Shown piece by piece: positions 1 through 6,831 of a stretch of 20,476 nt of DNA (within the stretch, counting starts at the first letter, position 1; each line of letters starts with the position of its first letter). Under the pieces are notes generated by a model, which saw nothing but the letters and a program-made list of their open reading frames with translations, made no database searches and was not told the origin of the DNA. Location of the stretch: NCBI GenBank assembly GCA_040081205.1, contig JBEBHE010000040.1, forward strand, positions 1-20,476, read 5' to 3'. The translations under genes were made by a program, and so were the position numbers. The DNA is from UBA5216 sp040081205. Its GTDB lineage: Bacteria > Pseudomonadota > Gammaproteobacteria > Burkholderiales > SG8-41.

Positions 1-282
1 GTGTTCGGTCAATCAAAAAATAAATAATATACTTTAAAAACAAATACTTATGAAATATCGCCTAATCAGTACCCTGCATCACTCACGCCCCGGCGACGAA
101 ACATAATCACAACCGTGCCCTATCGCAGAACGAATCAATGGCGTGGCGTCGTGTACGAAGTGCGCACCACGATTCATCCCTGTCTGTTTCCAGCGGGAAA
201 TCTGCTCAGACCCGCGCGGATGTTGCCGGTTATGGTATGCGTCAATACGGCTCGTCAAGCGCGATTTTTACATCGGCTCTAG
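1..282. other. Intergenic region downstream of fabI, no gene recognised
   Basis: I see no convincing gene here. The first 55 bases are very AT-rich and contain a TATACT hexamer at 28-33, so they could be promoter DNA. Short open frames in the rest have no family resemblance or ribosome binding site that I trust. Bases 33-50 are an exact 18-base match, in inverted orientation, to the narK2-narG spacer (18545-18562). No hairpin with a T-run was found after the fabI stop codon. Confidence 0.5.
33..50 (+). repeat. 18-base repeat, copy 1
   Basis: TTTAAAAACAAATACTTA at 33-50 is identical to the reverse complement of 18545-18562, the spacer between narK2 and narG. Both copies are in AT-rich noncoding DNA. 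The flanks are only loosely alike. Confidence 0.6.
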
Positions 283-1074
283 CTATGTGCCGTCCGCGTT
301 GCCCAGCGCCGTGGAATTCACACCGCCGTCCACGTACACCACCTCCCCGGTGATGCCGCTCGCCAGATCAGAAAGCAGAAATGCGACGACGTTACCGACC
401 TCCTCGATGGTGACGTTGCGCCGCAGCGGCGCCTGGCGTTCGTTGAAAGCAAGCAATTTGCCAAAGTTGCTGATTCCGGCGGCAGCCAACGTCTTGATCG
501 GCCCGGCCGACACCGCATTGGCACGTATGCCCTGAGCGCCGAGACTGGCGGCCAGATAGCGCACCGAAGCCTCGAGACTGGCTTTCGCCAATCCCATGAT
601 GTTGTAATTGGGCATGGTGCGGACCGCACCAAGATAGGACAACGTCACCAGAGACGCGCGGCGGCCCTGCATCAGCGGACGCGCGGCCTTCGCCAGCGCG
701 GGAAAACTGTAAGCGCTGATATCGTGAGCGACGTGGAACGCTTCACGCGAGAGCGTATCGAGAAAGTCGCCGGCCAGCGCCTCGCGCGGCGCGTAGGCGA
801 TAGAATGCACCAACCCGTCAAGCGCGTTCCATTCGGCTCCCAGACGGTCAAACAAAACCTGAATCTCGTTGTCGTTCGCGACATCGCAGGGAAACAGGAG
901 GCGGCTGCCGAAATCCTTAGCCATCTCGCCGACGCGATCCGCGAAGCGCTCATGCTGGTAGGTGAACGCCAGCTCGGCGCCTTCGCGCCTGGCTGCCGCC
1001 GCCACGCCATAGGCAATCGAGCGGTTGCTCAGCAGTCCGGTAATAAGAATTTTCTTGCCGCTCAGAAAGCCCAA
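283..1074 (-). CDS. fabI: Enoyl-[acyl-carrier-protein] reductase (NADH), FabI
   Basis: FabI catalyses the last reduction of each fatty-acid elongation cycle in the cytoplasm, turning trans-2-enoyl-ACP into acyl-ACP with NADH. The 263-residue product has the usual FabI length. It is a short-chain dehydrogenase fold with the N-terminal nucleotide-binding stretch ITGLLSNRSIAYG near residues 10-22 and the catalytic block SYLGAVRTMPNYNIMGLAKAS, which carries the Tyr-x6-Lys pair and the upstream FabI tyrosine. The start is TTG at 1074-1072. It gives the family-typical beginning MGFLSGKKILITG, a GGGG run lies about 10 bases upstream, and no in-frame ATG is available there. The gene follows the MFS transporter gene on the same strand after 43 bases, so the two may be cotranscribed, although their functions are not obviously linked. 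Confidence 0.96.
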   Translation of the reverse strand: MGFLSGKKILITGLLSNRSIAYGVAAAARREGAELAFTYQHERFADRVGEMAKDFGSRLLFPCDVANDNEIQVLFDRLGAEWNALDGLVHSIAYAPREALAGDFLDTLSREAFHVAHDISAYSFPALAKAARPLMQGRRASLVTLSYLGAVRTMPNYNIMGLAKASLEASVRYLAASLGAQGIRANAVSAGPIKTLAAAGISNFGKLLAFNERQAPLRRNVTIEEVGNVVAFLLSDLASGITGEVVYVDGGVNSTALGNADGT

Positions 1075-1117
1075 ATGTAAATTTCCCCGAAACGATTTGC
1101 AGGCGGCAGTGACAGCG

Positions 1118-2386
1118 TCAAACGTCGCCGGTTGTTTTATTCAGCACATGCCGACGCATATGACCCAACAACACGCTCAGCATCACACCCGCTACGCATA
1201 GCGCGCTAATACCGAGGAATCCCCACTGGAACGACCCGGTCATGTCTTTCACCACGCCCAGCGCATAGGCCGTCGCCAAACCGCCGAGATTGGCAAACAG
1301 GTTGCTGAAGCCAATCACCGTGCCAGCCGCGCGCTGCCCCACCATTTCCACCGGAATAAAGTACAGCGGGCCAAAGTAAACCTGTACGAGTATCGAACCG
1401 CATGCGATAACCATGAGCAGCATCACGGTAGATTCCACAACCACCAGCAACGCGCATGCACACGCAAGTCCCGCCAGCGACGCGCCAATGATTGTCGACG
1501 GATTTCTAAAGCGGTCGGACAAGTAACCACCCAGCGGATTGGCCAGTGCCGACAATACGGCGCTCATCGCCACAACCATGCCGGCCTCGTGCAGCGAAAA
1601 CCCCCGCTCCGCCACCAACAGCGTCGGCAGCCAGAAGACGAATCCCGTCACTGCGCTGAAGCGCACAATCTGGATCGCGCTGCACACCCATAACACTTTG
1701 TGCCGCAACAGGCGCAACGCCTCGCGGATCGCAAACGGCGTTACGCTTGCCTTGCGCGCCTTGTCACTGCCCAACGCATAAAACGCAAGCGCCGCGCACA
1801 GGCCCGCGGCGGCGAACAGAATAAACGCCATGCGCCAACCCAGCCAAACCGTGAGCGCAGGGCCTGCCAGCGCGAGCAAAATATTGCCGGTGTAGGCGCC
1901 GAGCATGTAGATACTCATCGCCGATGCGCCGCGCTCGCGCGGATACCACGACGCAAGCAACGCCAGACCCGGCGCAAACAACATCGCACGGAAAGCGCCC
2001 GCGACAAAAAGATTGAGCACGGCCAGCCAGAACGTGTGGATCAGTCCCAGGGTAAGCGACAATACCGACCACCCCATCAAGCCGATAAAAAACAGGCGCC
2101 GCGGGCCATAACGATCGGCGAGGAAGCCTGCCGGAATCTGCCCCAGCGCGTAGCTCAAGGTAGCCGCCGCCGACAACACTCCGGCCTGCGTGTAGCTGAT
2201 ATGCAGATCTTCGCGAATCAGCGGCAAAAACAGCGCGAGACCGATAAAAGTCAGACTATGAAATGACTGGCATACGAAAACCAATACGACATTCACAAAA
2301 CGGCTATGTGCCGCGGAATCCCTTGGCGCACTCACAACGGCGCTGGCAACAGGGTTATGCACAAGCGGATTGACAGAACTAAGCAT
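1118..2386 (-). CDS. MFS transporter, ACS-like, substrate unknown
   Basis: This 422-residue inner-membrane protein looks like a 12-helix major facilitator. It has a 30-residue cytoplasmic N-terminus, the motif-A-like loop GFLADRYGPRR between helices 2 and 3, and the related GGYLSDRFRNPS in the second half. The architecture resembles the anion:cation symporter branch, which imports small organic anions. I do not see the nitrate signature motifs that mark NarK proteins, so I do not call it a nitrate carrier. The gene is divergent from the Dnr-type regulator gene. A degenerate FNR/Dnr site (2452-2465) with a TAAACT -10 element (2429-2424) lies upstream at activation spacing, which suggests that it belongs to the same nitrogen-oxide or low-oxygen regulon. 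No strong ribosome binding site precedes the ATG. The substrate cannot be named from sequence. Confidence 0.85.
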   Translation of the reverse strand: MLSSVNPLVHNPVASAVVSAPRDSAAHSRFVNVVLVFVCQSFHSLTFIGLALFLPLIREDLHISYTQAGVLSAAATLSYALGQIPAGFLADRYGPRRLFFIGLMGWSVLSLTLGLIHTFWLAVLNLFVAGAFRAMLFAPGLALLASWYPRERGASAMSIYMLGAYTGNILLALAGPALTVWLGWRMAFILFAAAGLCAALAFYALGSDKARKASVTPFAIREALRLLRHKVLWVCSAIQIVRFSAVTGFVFWLPTLLVAERGFSLHEAGMVVAMSAVLSALANPLGGYLSDRFRNPSTIIGASLAGLACACALLVVVESTVMLLMVIACGSILVQVYFGPLYFIPVEMVGQRAAGTVIGFSNLFANLGGLATAYALGVVKDMTGSFQWGFLGISALCVAGVMLSVLLGHMRRHVLNKTTGDV

Positions 2387-2451
2387 AAAAGAAGACGGAT
2401 GAACCGTGCAAATTGAGGCGTTCAGTTTAACCGGCGCTATCGCGCAAGACT

Positions 2452-2465
2452 TTGATCTGGGTTAA
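2452..2465 (-). promoter_or_regulatory. Degenerate FNR/Dnr site before MFS gene
   Basis: TTGATCTGGGTTAA matches the left half of TTGAT-N4-ATCAA perfectly and 3 of 5 bases of the right half. On the minus strand, a TAAACT hexamer (2429-2424, 4 of 6 to TATAAT) lies 32 bases centre to centre downstream. That is the spacing of a class II FNR-type promoter, with a transcript start near 2417 and a leader of about 31 bases before the ATG at 2386. Confidence 0.45.
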
Positions 2466-2580
2466 AGGTTCGGGCAAAGAAACGGGCCGCGCGAAATGAC
2501 CGTGTTTGACCGGCGAGAGGGCGTGCTATCCAATCTGCCTGTACATGAACATGAAACGCAGACGCGAGGATTTACCATGG

Positions 2581-2612
2581 GCACGATGCGCCGCGCCTTC
2601 GCCGGATCGTGC
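2581..2612. repeat. Inverted repeat upstream of the regulator gene
   Basis: GCACGAT (2581-2587) and ATCGTGC (2606-2612) are perfect inverted 7-base arms around an 18-base GC-rich centre. The repeat ends 15 bases before the perfect FNR/Dnr box at 2628-2641. It lies upstream of the predicted transcript start, so it is more likely a protein-binding site or a chance structure than an RNA hairpin of the regulator mRNA. Confidence 0.3.
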
Positions 2613-2627
2613 TCCACGGTTCCGATG

Positions 2628-2641
2628 TTGATCTACATCAA
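2628..2641 (+). promoter_or_regulatory. Perfect FNR/Dnr box before the regulator gene
   Basis: TTGATCTACATCAA is a perfect TTGAT-N4-ATCAA palindrome, the half-site recognised by FNR, Anr, Dnr and NnrR proteins. A weak -10 candidate GACAAT (2663-2668) lies 31 bases downstream, centre to centre. That would place the transcript start near 2675 and the TTG start codon (2705) about 30 bases further on. The alternative TATAGA (2672-2677) is 40 bases away. The position suggests autoregulation or control by a second FNR-type protein. Confidence 0.75.
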
Positions 2642-2704
2642 ACCATAACTTGCTGCTTCTTCGACAATCGCTATAGACAAAAATATTGCCTTCAAATTCG
2701 CGAA

Positions 2705-3397
2705 TTGCCCAGACCGCCACTTCCCACTGAAAAATTTCTTGCAAACGTACCGCTGTTCCGGGAACTGCCGAGGGCAGACATCCAGCGCATCGCAAGCAAG
2801 ACAGTCGCCATCGATGCGCCGCGCGGCACCGTTCTACTGCGCCGTGGCGACGTCTGCCGCGGCTTTCATGTCATCGTGTTTGGCCAGGTAAAACTCGTCC
2901 TGCAATCGCCTCGGGGCAGCGAAAAGGTAGTGGAACTGATGGGGCCGGGACAGAGCTTCGGCGAAGCCTTAATGTTTATCGAAGAACCTTACCTGGTGAC
3001 GGCAGAGACCATCGACGACTCCAAGTTGCTGCACGTGGACCGCGAAATCGTATTTGCGGAAATCGACCGCGATCCGCGCTTTGCACGCCGCATGCTCGCC
3101 GGGTTGAGCTGGCGCTTGCATCATCTGATGAGCGATGTTGAGTCCTATACCCTGCGCTCGGGCATGCAGCGCGTGATCGGTTACCTGCTGCGTGACAGCG
3201 TTGGAAATGGCACGCCAAGCGCCATAACGATCAACCTTGAGGCAAACAAAGGTGTCATCGCCTCCCGTCTGAATCTCACACAGGAACATTTTTCGAGAAC
3301 CCTGCACCAATTGATGGAAGCCGGCCTGATTGAGGTCAACGGGCGCGAAATCCGTATTCCCGACGTCGAACGCCTGCGCACGCATGATTCCGACTGA
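2705..3397 (+). CDS. Crp/Fnr-family regulator, Dnr/NnrR type
   Basis: This is a 230-residue transcription factor. An N-terminal cyclic-nucleotide-like sensor domain contains RRGDVCRGFHVIVFGQVKL and GQSFGEALMF. A dimer helix follows, then a C-terminal winged helix-turn-helix near residues 181-211. The recognition helix has Glu194, Ser197 and Arg198 in the ExxSR arrangement that reads TTGAT half-sites in FNR. Only one cysteine (Cys51) is present, so the [4Fe-4S] oxygen sensor of FNR is absent. By analogy with Dnr and NnrR, which sense NO through haem, NO is the likely signal, but that is inference. I chose TTG at 2705. Any in-frame start further upstream, such as the ATG at 2609, would place the perfect operator inside the coding region and add a tail unlike the family. 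The adjacent genes on both sides carry FNR-type boxes. Confidence 0.85.
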   Translation: MPRPPLPTEKFLANVPLFRELPRADIQRIASKTVAIDAPRGTVLLRRGDVCRGFHVIVFGQVKLVLQSPRGSEKVVELMGPGQSFGEALMFIEEPYLVTAETIDDSKLLHVDREIVFAEIDRDPRFARRMLAGLSWRLHHLMSDVESYTLRSGMQRVIGYLLRDSVGNGTPSAITINLEANKGVIASRLNLTQEHFSRTLHQLMEAGLIEVNGREIRIPDVERLRTHDSD

Positions 3398-3428
3398 GAC
3401 AGTCTGCCATCACTGCCGCCGCATATAT

Positions 3429-3442
3429 TTGATTCGCATCAA
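3429..3442 (+). promoter_or_regulatory. Perfect FNR/Dnr box before nitronate monooxygenase-like gene
   Basis: TTGATTCGCATCAA is a second perfect TTGAT-N4-ATCAA palindrome. A strong -10 hexamer TAGAAT (3466-3471, 5 of 6 to TATAAT) lies 33 bases downstream, centre to centre, which fits a class II activated promoter with the box near -41.5. The transcript would start at about 3477, leaving roughly 15 bases before the ATG at 3493. The box sits in the 95-base gap after the Dnr-type gene, so the downstream gene can be controlled independently. Confidence 0.82.
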
Positions 3443-3492
3443 AGACTTCTTGAAGCCGGGCTCCATAGAATGGCCATTTGCGCTTACGACAT

Positions 3493-4704
3493 ATGGCTGC
3501 ACTCAACACTCCGACAGCAATTCCGCACACATCTCCCTTGTGGCGCCTCAAAGGCCGTGCATTGCTGCCTATCGTTCAGGGCGGCATGGGCATCGGCATC
3601 TCGGCGCACCGGCTGGCGGGTACGGTTGCCCGGCTCGGCGCGATGGGCACCATCTCCAGCGTCGATCTGCGCCATCATCACCCGGACCTGCTGGCTGAAA
3701 CCGAGGGCATGCGGGACAAAGCCGCACTGGATCGGGTAAATCTCGTCGCCCTGGATCGAGAGATAAAAAGTGCGCTTGCCTTATCGCAGGGCCGCGGCGC
3801 GATTGCGGTTAACATCATGAAAGCGGTAGGCGCACACGCCGCCTATGTGCGGCAAACGTGCGAGAGCGGCGCACACGCCATCGTGATGGGCGCCGGGTTG
3901 CCGCTCGATCTTCCCGAAATGACGCGTGATTTCCCTGATATCGCGCTGATCCCGATACTGTCCGACGTGCGCGGCGTCAACATCGTGCTGAAAAAATGGC
4001 TGCGTAAGAACCGCTTGCCGGATGCCATCGTGATCGAGCACCCGCGCTATGCCGGCGGTCACTTGGGTGCGACGCGCACCGAGGAGATCAACGATCCACG
4101 CTTCGATTTTGAACCGGTACTGGCCGGCGTCTTCAATCTGTTCAAAGAACTCGGCGTTGAGCGCGAGCGCATCCCGTTGATTCCTGCCGGCGGCGTCAAC
4201 CGTTACGAAAAGGCGCAGGCGCTGCTCGAACTCGGCGCAGCCGCGGTGCAGATCGGCACGCCGTTTGCCGTCACCGAGGAAGGCGACGCGCACGAACATT
4301 TCAAGCAGGTGCTGGCGCAGGCAAAACCGGAGGATATCGTCACCTTCATGAGCGTCGCCGGTCTGCCCGCACGCGCCGTATTGACGCCGTGGCTGAAAAA
4401 CTATCTGCGGCGCGAAAAAACATTGCAATCGCATGCCAAAGCCGATCCGCGCCGCTGCGTACCCGGATTCGAATGCCTTACCGTGTGCGGACTGCGCGAC
4501 GGCATCGCCAGCATCGGCCAGTTCTGCATCGACACGCGGCTCGCCTATGCGCTCAAGGGCGATGTCAAAAAGGGATTGTTTTTTCGCGGTAGCGAAAGCC
4601 TGCCGTTCGGCGAAATGATCCGGCCGGTGGCAGAACTGCTCGACTATTTTCTGACCGGAAAAATGCCCAACCTCAGCCCGGTCGTTGCAAGCGCCTGCGC
4701 ATAA
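3493..4704 (+). CDS. Nitronate monooxygenase / 2-nitropropane dioxygenase-like flavoprotein
   Basis: This 403-residue protein looks like an FMN-dependent TIM-barrel enzyme of the nitronate monooxygenase family. It has the N-terminal QGGMGIGIS segment, the phosphate-binding stretch IPAGGVNRYEKAQALLELGAAAVQIGTPFA, and His190 in YAGGHLGAT, the position of the family's catalytic histidine. Known members oxidise alkyl nitronates or act as NAD(P)H-dependent reductases (including FabK-type enoyl reductases), so the reaction here is not settled. The C-terminal part holds Cys322, Cys328, Cys332 and Cys345 (C-x5-C-x3-C-x12-C), which is unusual for this fold and could bind a metal or Fe-S cluster. I prefer ATG 3493 to TTG 3478, because 3478 coincides with the predicted transcript start. 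The perfect FNR/Dnr box upstream suggests a role under nitrogen-oxide stress. Confidence 0.85.
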   Translation: MAALNTPTAIPHTSPLWRLKGRALLPIVQGGMGIGISAHRLAGTVARLGAMGTISSVDLRHHHPDLLAETEGMRDKAALDRVNLVALDREIKSALALSQGRGAIAVNIMKAVGAHAAYVRQTCESGAHAIVMGAGLPLDLPEMTRDFPDIALIPILSDVRGVNIVLKKWLRKNRLPDAIVIEHPRYAGGHLGATRTEEINDPRFDFEPVLAGVFNLFKELGVERERIPLIPAGGVNRYEKAQALLELGAAAVQIGTPFAVTEEGDAHEHFKQVLAQAKPEDIVTFMSVAGLPARAVLTPWLKNYLRREKTLQSHAKADPRRCVPGFECLTVCGLRDGIASIGQFCIDTRLAYALKGDVKKGLFFRGSESLPFGEMIRPVAELLDYFLTGKMPNLSPVVASACA

Positions 4705-4740
4705 GCGCCACCGCCAGATTGCAAAAAAATGCGACCTGTT

Positions 4741-4755
4741 CGGCAAGCCTTGCCG
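4741..4755 (-). terminator. Possible weak terminator between convergent genes
   Basis: CGGCAAGCCTTGCCG is a perfect inverted repeat giving a 6-bp stem with a 3-base loop. Read on the minus strand, it is followed after 11 bases by seven Ts (4729-4723). The distance is too long for a textbook intrinsic terminator, but the repeat sits in the 108-base gap where the monooxygenase-like gene and the carbonic anhydrase gene converge. Confidence 0.3.
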
Positions 4756-4812
4756 TAACGACCGGATATGGCCGAATCATCGACAGCGTGCTCGCCAGCC
4801 ATACCGTGGCAT

Positions 4813-5475
4813 TCACGGCAACAGATTCACGCCGGCAAGCGGATCTTTCGCCCGTGCCGCCTCGATGACCGCATCGAAAGACTCGAATTGTCCGTTCTCG
4901 ACATTGAGCACCAGCACTTTGCCTTCTTCGATCAGGTAGTGCCAGCCACGCAGATAGAGCTCACCCGCCTCCACCCGCCGCTGAACCATCGGATAATCCA
5001 TCAGCCGCTCAAGCTGCAACGCCACCGAGCGTTGCTCGGTGCGGCGCAGCGCTTCCTCCGACAACATCACCGGCAGCACGGCATCGCGTCCCAATTCCAG
5101 CCACTTGACCATATGCCGCGCCTCTGCCGGCGGCTCGGTGTAAAGCGCGCGAATCGCGCCGCAATGACTGTGGCCGCAGACGATGATCTCGCGCACTTTG
5201 AGATTGAGCACGGCGAATTCGATGGCCGCCGCCGTGCCGTGATAACCGTGAGAAGCGTCAAAAGGCGGCACAAAATTGCCAACGTTGCGCACCACGAAAA
5301 GCTCACCCGGCCCGCTATCCATCAGCAGATAAGGAACTACGCGGGAATCGGAGCAACCGATGAACAACACCGTCGGATGCTGCCCCTCGTCAACCAAAGA
5401 CTGAAACTGCTTTCTGAGCCGGGGAAAGTAACGGGTATGGAAGCGTCGCAACCGGCTGATGATGTGATCGGGCAT
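4813..5475 (-). CDS. Beta-class carbonic anhydrase
   Basis: This is a 220-residue cytoplasmic enzyme that interconverts CO2 and bicarbonate. The zinc ligands Cys41 (in FIGCSDSR), His102 and Cys105 (in CGHSHCGA) and the Asp43-Arg45 dyad are all present, as is the VRNVGNFVPP segment typical of the family. The length is normal for the bacterial plant-type beta class. The gene lies downstream of nnrS on the same strand, with a 60-base spacer that contains AT-rich, promoter-like DNA (TATACGTAT) but no clear -35 element or ribosome binding site. It could be read from its own promoter or from the nnrS transcript. A metabolic link to denitrification is possible through bicarbonate and pH balance, but the sequence does not show one. 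Confidence 0.95.
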   Translation of the reverse strand: MPDHIISRLRRFHTRYFPRLRKQFQSLVDEGQHPTVLFIGCSDSRVVPYLLMDSGPGELFVVRNVGNFVPPFDASHGYHGTAAAIEFAVLNLKVREIIVCGHSHCGAIRALYTEPPAEARHMVKWLELGRDAVLPVMLSEEALRRTEQRSVALQLERLMDYPMVQRRVEAGELYLRGWHYLIEEGKVLVLNVENGQFESFDAVIEAARAKDPLAGVNLLP

Positions 5476-5535
5476 TGATCGTACTTTAGTGATTTAACGT
5501 GAAATACGTATAGGGGACACTTGCTTGAAATGCGT

Positions 5536-6735
5536 TTAACCCGGCCTTCCATCCAGCCGGGCGCGCGTCAGCACGGGCCAGTAGCGTATCGCATAAAGAC
5601 CAAACGCGGCAGCCCACAGCAAAGCCGACAACTGAACGCTCGCCATATATAACGCCGGCAGCACGATGCCGCCGAACACGCGAACCACCGCCGCGATTTG
5701 TATCAGCATGAACGCAGCAAACTCAAACCTGTCTGCCGTCAGGGTCCGTCCGGTATGGCCGCGCGCGGTACGCGTCATCATACCGAGGGTTAATCCGCCG
5801 ACTGCGCCCGTGGTGAGCGCATGAATGGCATACGAGCCGGTCAACAGATCAACCGCAGACAAACCGCGCAGCAGCAAATGCATGACGATCCACGCGTAGG
5901 CCGCATGCAGTATCCACACCAGCGGCGTGCCCAAGATGCGCCACGGCTTCCACAGAAGCAAGCGTGCGCCATGCGCCAGCGCGCCGGTCAGCGCGATCAT
6001 GGCGATGAGGGTTTGGGGCAATTGCAGCAAATCTGCCGCGAACAACAAAATCACAGTGCCCAGCGCACATTTTTCCACCCAGGCGTTACGTGTTGCACCC
6101 GCGCCGAGCACGCCGTTATTGGTAAACATCGGAATCACGCGCCCGCCCATCACCACCATGATGAACAGCACTACATCCAGCGCAAGTTGCAGGCCCAAAC
6201 GCGGCGACAGTTCGACGCGTTCCAGCCATGCCAAGTGCACCGCAAGGATCAGCGCGCCCATCATCATCAGCAGCCCGATGAAAAAATAGTTGCGCACATT
6301 GCGCGAACGCACCAGCGGTACGCCAATCGCCACCGCGACCGCCACTGGAAAAGCGGCATTCACCAAGGCGGCCGCCATGCCGAACGGCGTCAACACCAGC
6401 ACCCTGCCGCACACCCACAGCGCCGCCAGCGCCATCAACGGAGCACCGGTCGGCGTCGGTCGCCCCGTCCAATTGCGCACTGCTGTCAGCAGAAAACCCG
6501 TGATGACCGCCACCGTGTATCCGAACAGCATTTCATGGCCATGCCACACCGGCCCACGCAAGTACGCAGAAGATAAATAACCCGAGAACTGCGCCGCCCA
6601 CAGCAGCACACTGATGGCGCTGAAGATACTGGCCAGCAGATAAAACGGGCGAAAACCGAGGCTCCACAGCGCGTAGCCGGGCGCCGCGGGCGGTATCTTT
6701 GATTGACGCGGCAGGTCAGGCTGCATTTCGTTCAT
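5536..6735 (-). CDS. nnrS: NnrS family haem-copper membrane protein, full length
   Basis: NnrS proteins are polytopic inner-membrane haem and copper proteins, found in many denitrifiers, that protect cells against NO and derived iron-nitrosyl stress. This copy has 399 residues, the normal size, with about 12 hydrophobic segments. It carries the family hallmarks GFRPFYLLAS near residues 27-36, WHGHEMLFGYT near 64-74 (His65 and His67), and VITGFLLTAVRNWTGRPTP just after. The first ATG (6735) was chosen, and Met4 is an alternative. A TACAAT -10 element (6773-6768) and two adjacent short inverted repeats lie in the 96-base gap upstream, so it probably has its own promoter. A shortened paralogue (10332-10577) is about 86% identical over an 87-base hand alignment of the 5' part. 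Confidence 0.95.
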   Translation of the reverse strand: MNEMQPDLPRQSKIPPAAPGYALWSLGFRPFYLLASIFSAISVLLWAAQFSGYLSSAYLRGPVWHGHEMLFGYTVAVITGFLLTAVRNWTGRPTPTGAPLMALAALWVCGRVLVLTPFGMAAALVNAAFPVAVAVAIGVPLVRSRNVRNYFFIGLLMMMGALILAVHLAWLERVELSPRLGLQLALDVVLFIMVVMGGRVIPMFTNNGVLGAGATRNAWVEKCALGTVILLFAADLLQLPQTLIAMIALTGALAHGARLLLWKPWRILGTPLVWILHAAYAWIVMHLLLRGLSAVDLLTGSYAIHALTTGAVGGLTLGMMTRTARGHTGRTLTADRFEFAAFMLIQIAAVVRVFGGIVLPALYMASVQLSALLWAAAFGLYAIRYWPVLTRARLDGRPG

Positions 6736-6785
6736 CTACGGTACTGGTGGTGCAGCATGTAACGTGCATTGTATAGTGGAACGTT

Positions 6786-6813
6786 ATTTGCAAAGCAAAT
6801 ACAATCAAATTGT
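6786..6813 (-). promoter_or_regulatory. Two adjacent inverted repeats upstream of nnrS
   Basis: ATTTGC-AAA-GCAAAT (6786-6800) and ACAAT-CAA-ATTGT (6801-6813) are two perfect palindromes placed end to end. The minus-strand sequence TTGATTGTATTTGC (6808-6795) runs across their junction. It has one intact FNR half-site, with its centre 31 bases upstream of the TACAAT -10 candidate (6773-6768). The second half-site does not match. This may be a degenerate Dnr site or an operator for another regulator. Confidence 0.45.
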
Positions 6814-6831
6814 GCATTCATCCGACTGCCG

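Noticed and set aside
3326..3339. CTGATTGAGGTCAA, matching 8 of 10 defined FNR-box positions
   Set aside because: It lies inside the coding sequence of the regulator, encoding the end of its helix-turn-helix domain, with no suitable -10 element. It is probably chance.
3478..3492. TTG start at 3478 for the nitronate monooxygenase-like gene, adding five residues
   Set aside because: It coincides with the predicted transcript start from the FNR-type promoter and has no ribosome binding site. The ATG at 3493 is the better start.
3781..4746. Minus-strand open frame of 321 codons opposite the monooxygenase-like gene
   Set aside because: It has no family resemblance, and the plus-strand frame has a clear FMN-enzyme sequence and promoter.
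4804..4818. CCGTG-N5-CACGG inverted repeat at the end of the carbonic anhydrase gene as a terminator
   Set aside because: It overlaps the stop codon, has a 5-bp stem and lacks a T-run on either strand.
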